Shown: positions 14,093-15,390 of the stretch, in pieces
Position numbering within the stretch: the first letter of the stretch is position 1
Layout: the number at the start of each line of letters is the position of its first letter
Origin: Dysgonamonadaceae bacterium
GTDB taxonomy: Bacteria; Bacteroidota; Bacteroidia; Bacteroidales; Azobacteroidaceae
Length of the DNA: 15,390 bases
NCBI GenBank assembly: GCA_031284225.1
Contig: JAITAH010000003.1
Span: 1-15,390, forward strand
Reading direction: 5' to 3'
The notes under the pieces: generated by a model
The model's database searches: none
What the model saw: the letters and a program-made list of their open reading frames with translations, nothing else
Told to the model about the DNA's origin: nothing
Position numbers and translations under genes: made by a program

Positions 14093-15390
14093 CGGATGTT
14101 TGCAATGCTGATGACATCCGAAAAAACGCCAGCCGCCGTAACGGCCGCTCCTGCGCCATATCCCTTGATAATCATGGGATATTCGTTATAACGTTCGGTA
14201 GTCATCATGATAATATTGTTGCTGCCTTCCAGTTCGTAGAACGGGTGCAAGCTGTTTACTGCCTGTAAACCGACCGAGCAGCGGCCTCTGTCCATTTCCG
14301 CCACAAAGCGATAATGTTTACCTTCGGATTCCAGTTGTTTCCGTTTTTCTTCAAATACGGCGTCCTGTTCGGGGATGTTTTTCCAGAAATCTTCCAAAGC
14401 TCCCTGAAAGTATTTTTCCGGGATGAAGGCTTGTTTTTCAACATCTTCCTGATTCACGGCGTATCCGGCTTCGCGCGAAAGGATCACTAATTTGCGGATT
14501 ACGTCGATTCCGCTCAAATCGATGCGCGGATCGGGTTCTGCAAAGCCGGCTTCTTTGGCCATCCGGATGGCTTTGCTCAAAGGAATTTCAGCGCTGATGG
14601 CGTTAAAGATAAAATTGAGCGTACCGGTCAGTACCGCTTGCAATTTCAGGATTTTGTCGCCGCTGTGCGTCAAGGCGTTCATAGTGTTGATGATCGGCAA
14701 ACCGGCGCCGACATTGGTTTCAAACAGGTATTTTACGCCGGTTTTACGGGCGGTTTCTTTCAGACCGATATAAGCCGGGAAAGGGCCGGAATTGGCAATT
14801 TTATTGGCGGTTACCACCGAAATGTTGTGCGAAAGGAAATCCTGATACAGACCGGCAACCTCCGGGCTGGCCGTGCAATCGACAAATACGGAATTGAAAA
14901 TGTTCATTTTCAGAATTTCTTCGCGCAGAGTTTCGGGCGAACTATCCATGCCCTGAGTTTTCAATTCTTGGATGCAAGTATCCGGATGCAGACCTTCGCG
15001 GCGCAGCAGGAGTTTCTTGGAATTGGCAACGCCGACTACATTTACTTTCAACCGGTTCTGTTCCATCAACGTGGGTTGTTGCTGACCGATTTGTTTCAAC
15101 AAGTGGCCGCCGACGGTTCCGATACCGGTCAGGAAAATATTCAGTACCTGATATTCCGACAGGAAAAACGAATCGTGAATCGAATTCAACGCTTTGCGCA
15201 GATATTCCCCTTGAATCACAAACGAGATATTGGTTTCGCTGGCGCCTTGTGCACAGGCGATAACGCTGATGCCGCTTCGTCCCAGCGTGCCGAATAATTT
15301 ACCGGCAATCCCCGGCGTCCGTTTCATGTTTTCGCCGACGATAGCTACGGTTGCCAAGTTTTTTTCCGCCACAATATCGTGGATTTCGCC
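14089..15390 (-). CDS. thrA: Bifunctional aspartokinase/homoserine dehydrogenase, C-terminal part
   Basis: The gene runs off the right edge; 433 residues are visible, about half of a typical 810-820-residue enzyme. The visible part begins in the ACT regulatory region (ATVAIVGENM, GRSGISVIACAQGASETNISF). It continues with the homoserine dehydrogenase domain: the NAD(P)-binding LTGIGTVGGHLL (near 87-97 of the fragment), VTANKIANSGP, FETNVGAGLPIINT, LTGTLNFIF and FAEPDPRIDLSGIDVIRKL. The aspartokinase domain must lie beyond 15390. The enzyme catalyses the first and third steps from aspartate to threonine, with threonine feedback acting through the ACT domains. The frame is open through the edge, so no start is visible; the GTG at 15372 is an internal valine. 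The next gene in the operon is the sigma-54 activator and not thrB or thrC. Confidence 0.93.
   Translation of the reverse strand, partial: GEIHDIVAEKNLATVAIVGENMKRTPGIAGKLFGTLGRSGISVIACAQGASETNISFVIQGEYLRKALNSIHDSFFLSEYQVLNIFLTGIGTVGGHLLKQIGQQQPTLMEQNRLKVNVVGVANSKKLLLRREGLHPDTCIQELKTQGMDSSPETLREEILKMNIFNSVFVDCTASPEVAGLYQDFLSHNISVVTANKIANSGPFPAYIGLKETARKTGVKYLFETNVGAGLPIINTMNALTHSGDKILKLQAVLTGTLNFIFNAISAEIPLSKAIRMAKEAGFAEPDPRIDLSGIDVIRKLVILSREAGYAVNQEDVEKQAFIPEKYFQGALEDFWKNIPEQDAVFEEKRKQLESEGKHYRFVAEMDRGRCSVGLQAVNSLHPFYELEGSNNIIMMTTERYNEYPMIIKGYGAGAAVTAAGVFSDVISIANIR

Noticed and set aside
13220..14191. 323-codon plus-strand frame opposite the sigma-54 activator
   Set aside because: It is the complement of a clearly conserved gene; its Phe/Gly-rich composition is typical of an antisense frame and it has no recognisable domain.
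1..15390. CRISPR arrays, tRNA or rRNA genes
   Set aside because: I saw no regularly spaced repeats, cloverleaf-like sequence or ribosomal RNA sequence on either strand.

Overview
The window reads as chromosomal DNA of a member of the Bacteroidetes, most likely order Bacteroidales. Several intergenic regions carry the -7 box typical of this phylum (TAnnTTTG). The genes also fit: a lipoprotein fimbrillin with a small partner ORF, a TonB-dependent receptor with a DUF2141 partner, an OxyR with both redox cysteines, and a bifunctional thrA. The genus cannot be decided from the sequence. The window opens on a poly-C run and ends inside thrA, so both edges are truncated.

Layout from left to right. 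(1) 1-2328, plus strand: a leader with a hairpin, a 60-residue Trp-containing small protein, an AT-rich heptamer repeat, and a fimbrillin-type surface lipoprotein. (2) 2646-6013, minus strand: two adjacent operons. The upstream one encodes a multi-pass membrane protein and a small winged-helix regulator; the downstream one encodes a short TonB-dependent receptor and a DUF2141 exported protein. A nearly identical 23-bp sequence with an inverted repeat lies in front of both, so the regulator probably controls its own operon and the receptor operon. (3) 6166-7185, plus strand: a PLP-dependent cysteine-synthase-family enzyme with its own promoter. (4) 7186-9000: an AT-rich restriction-modification cassette, made of a beta-class DNA methyltransferase and a MutH/Sau3AI-like endonuclease. 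It is flanked by a 26-bp imperfect direct repeat; the right copy is the 3' end of oxyR. (5) 9022-12751: oxyR (minus) divergent from a crcB/fluC fluoride channel gene, which is followed 11 bp later by a lipoprotein fusing a GH5-like mannanase to a seven-bladed lactonase propeller. (6) 12851-15390, minus strand: thrA (C-terminal part) translationally coupled by ATGA to a sigma-54 activator that has no N-terminal sensor domain.

The observations most worth following are the shared operator, the insertion scar around the restriction cassette, the GH5-lactonase fusion, and the thrA/sigma-54-activator coupling. Nothing here amounts to a demonstrated new system. The restriction cassette is the clearest acquired accessory module.
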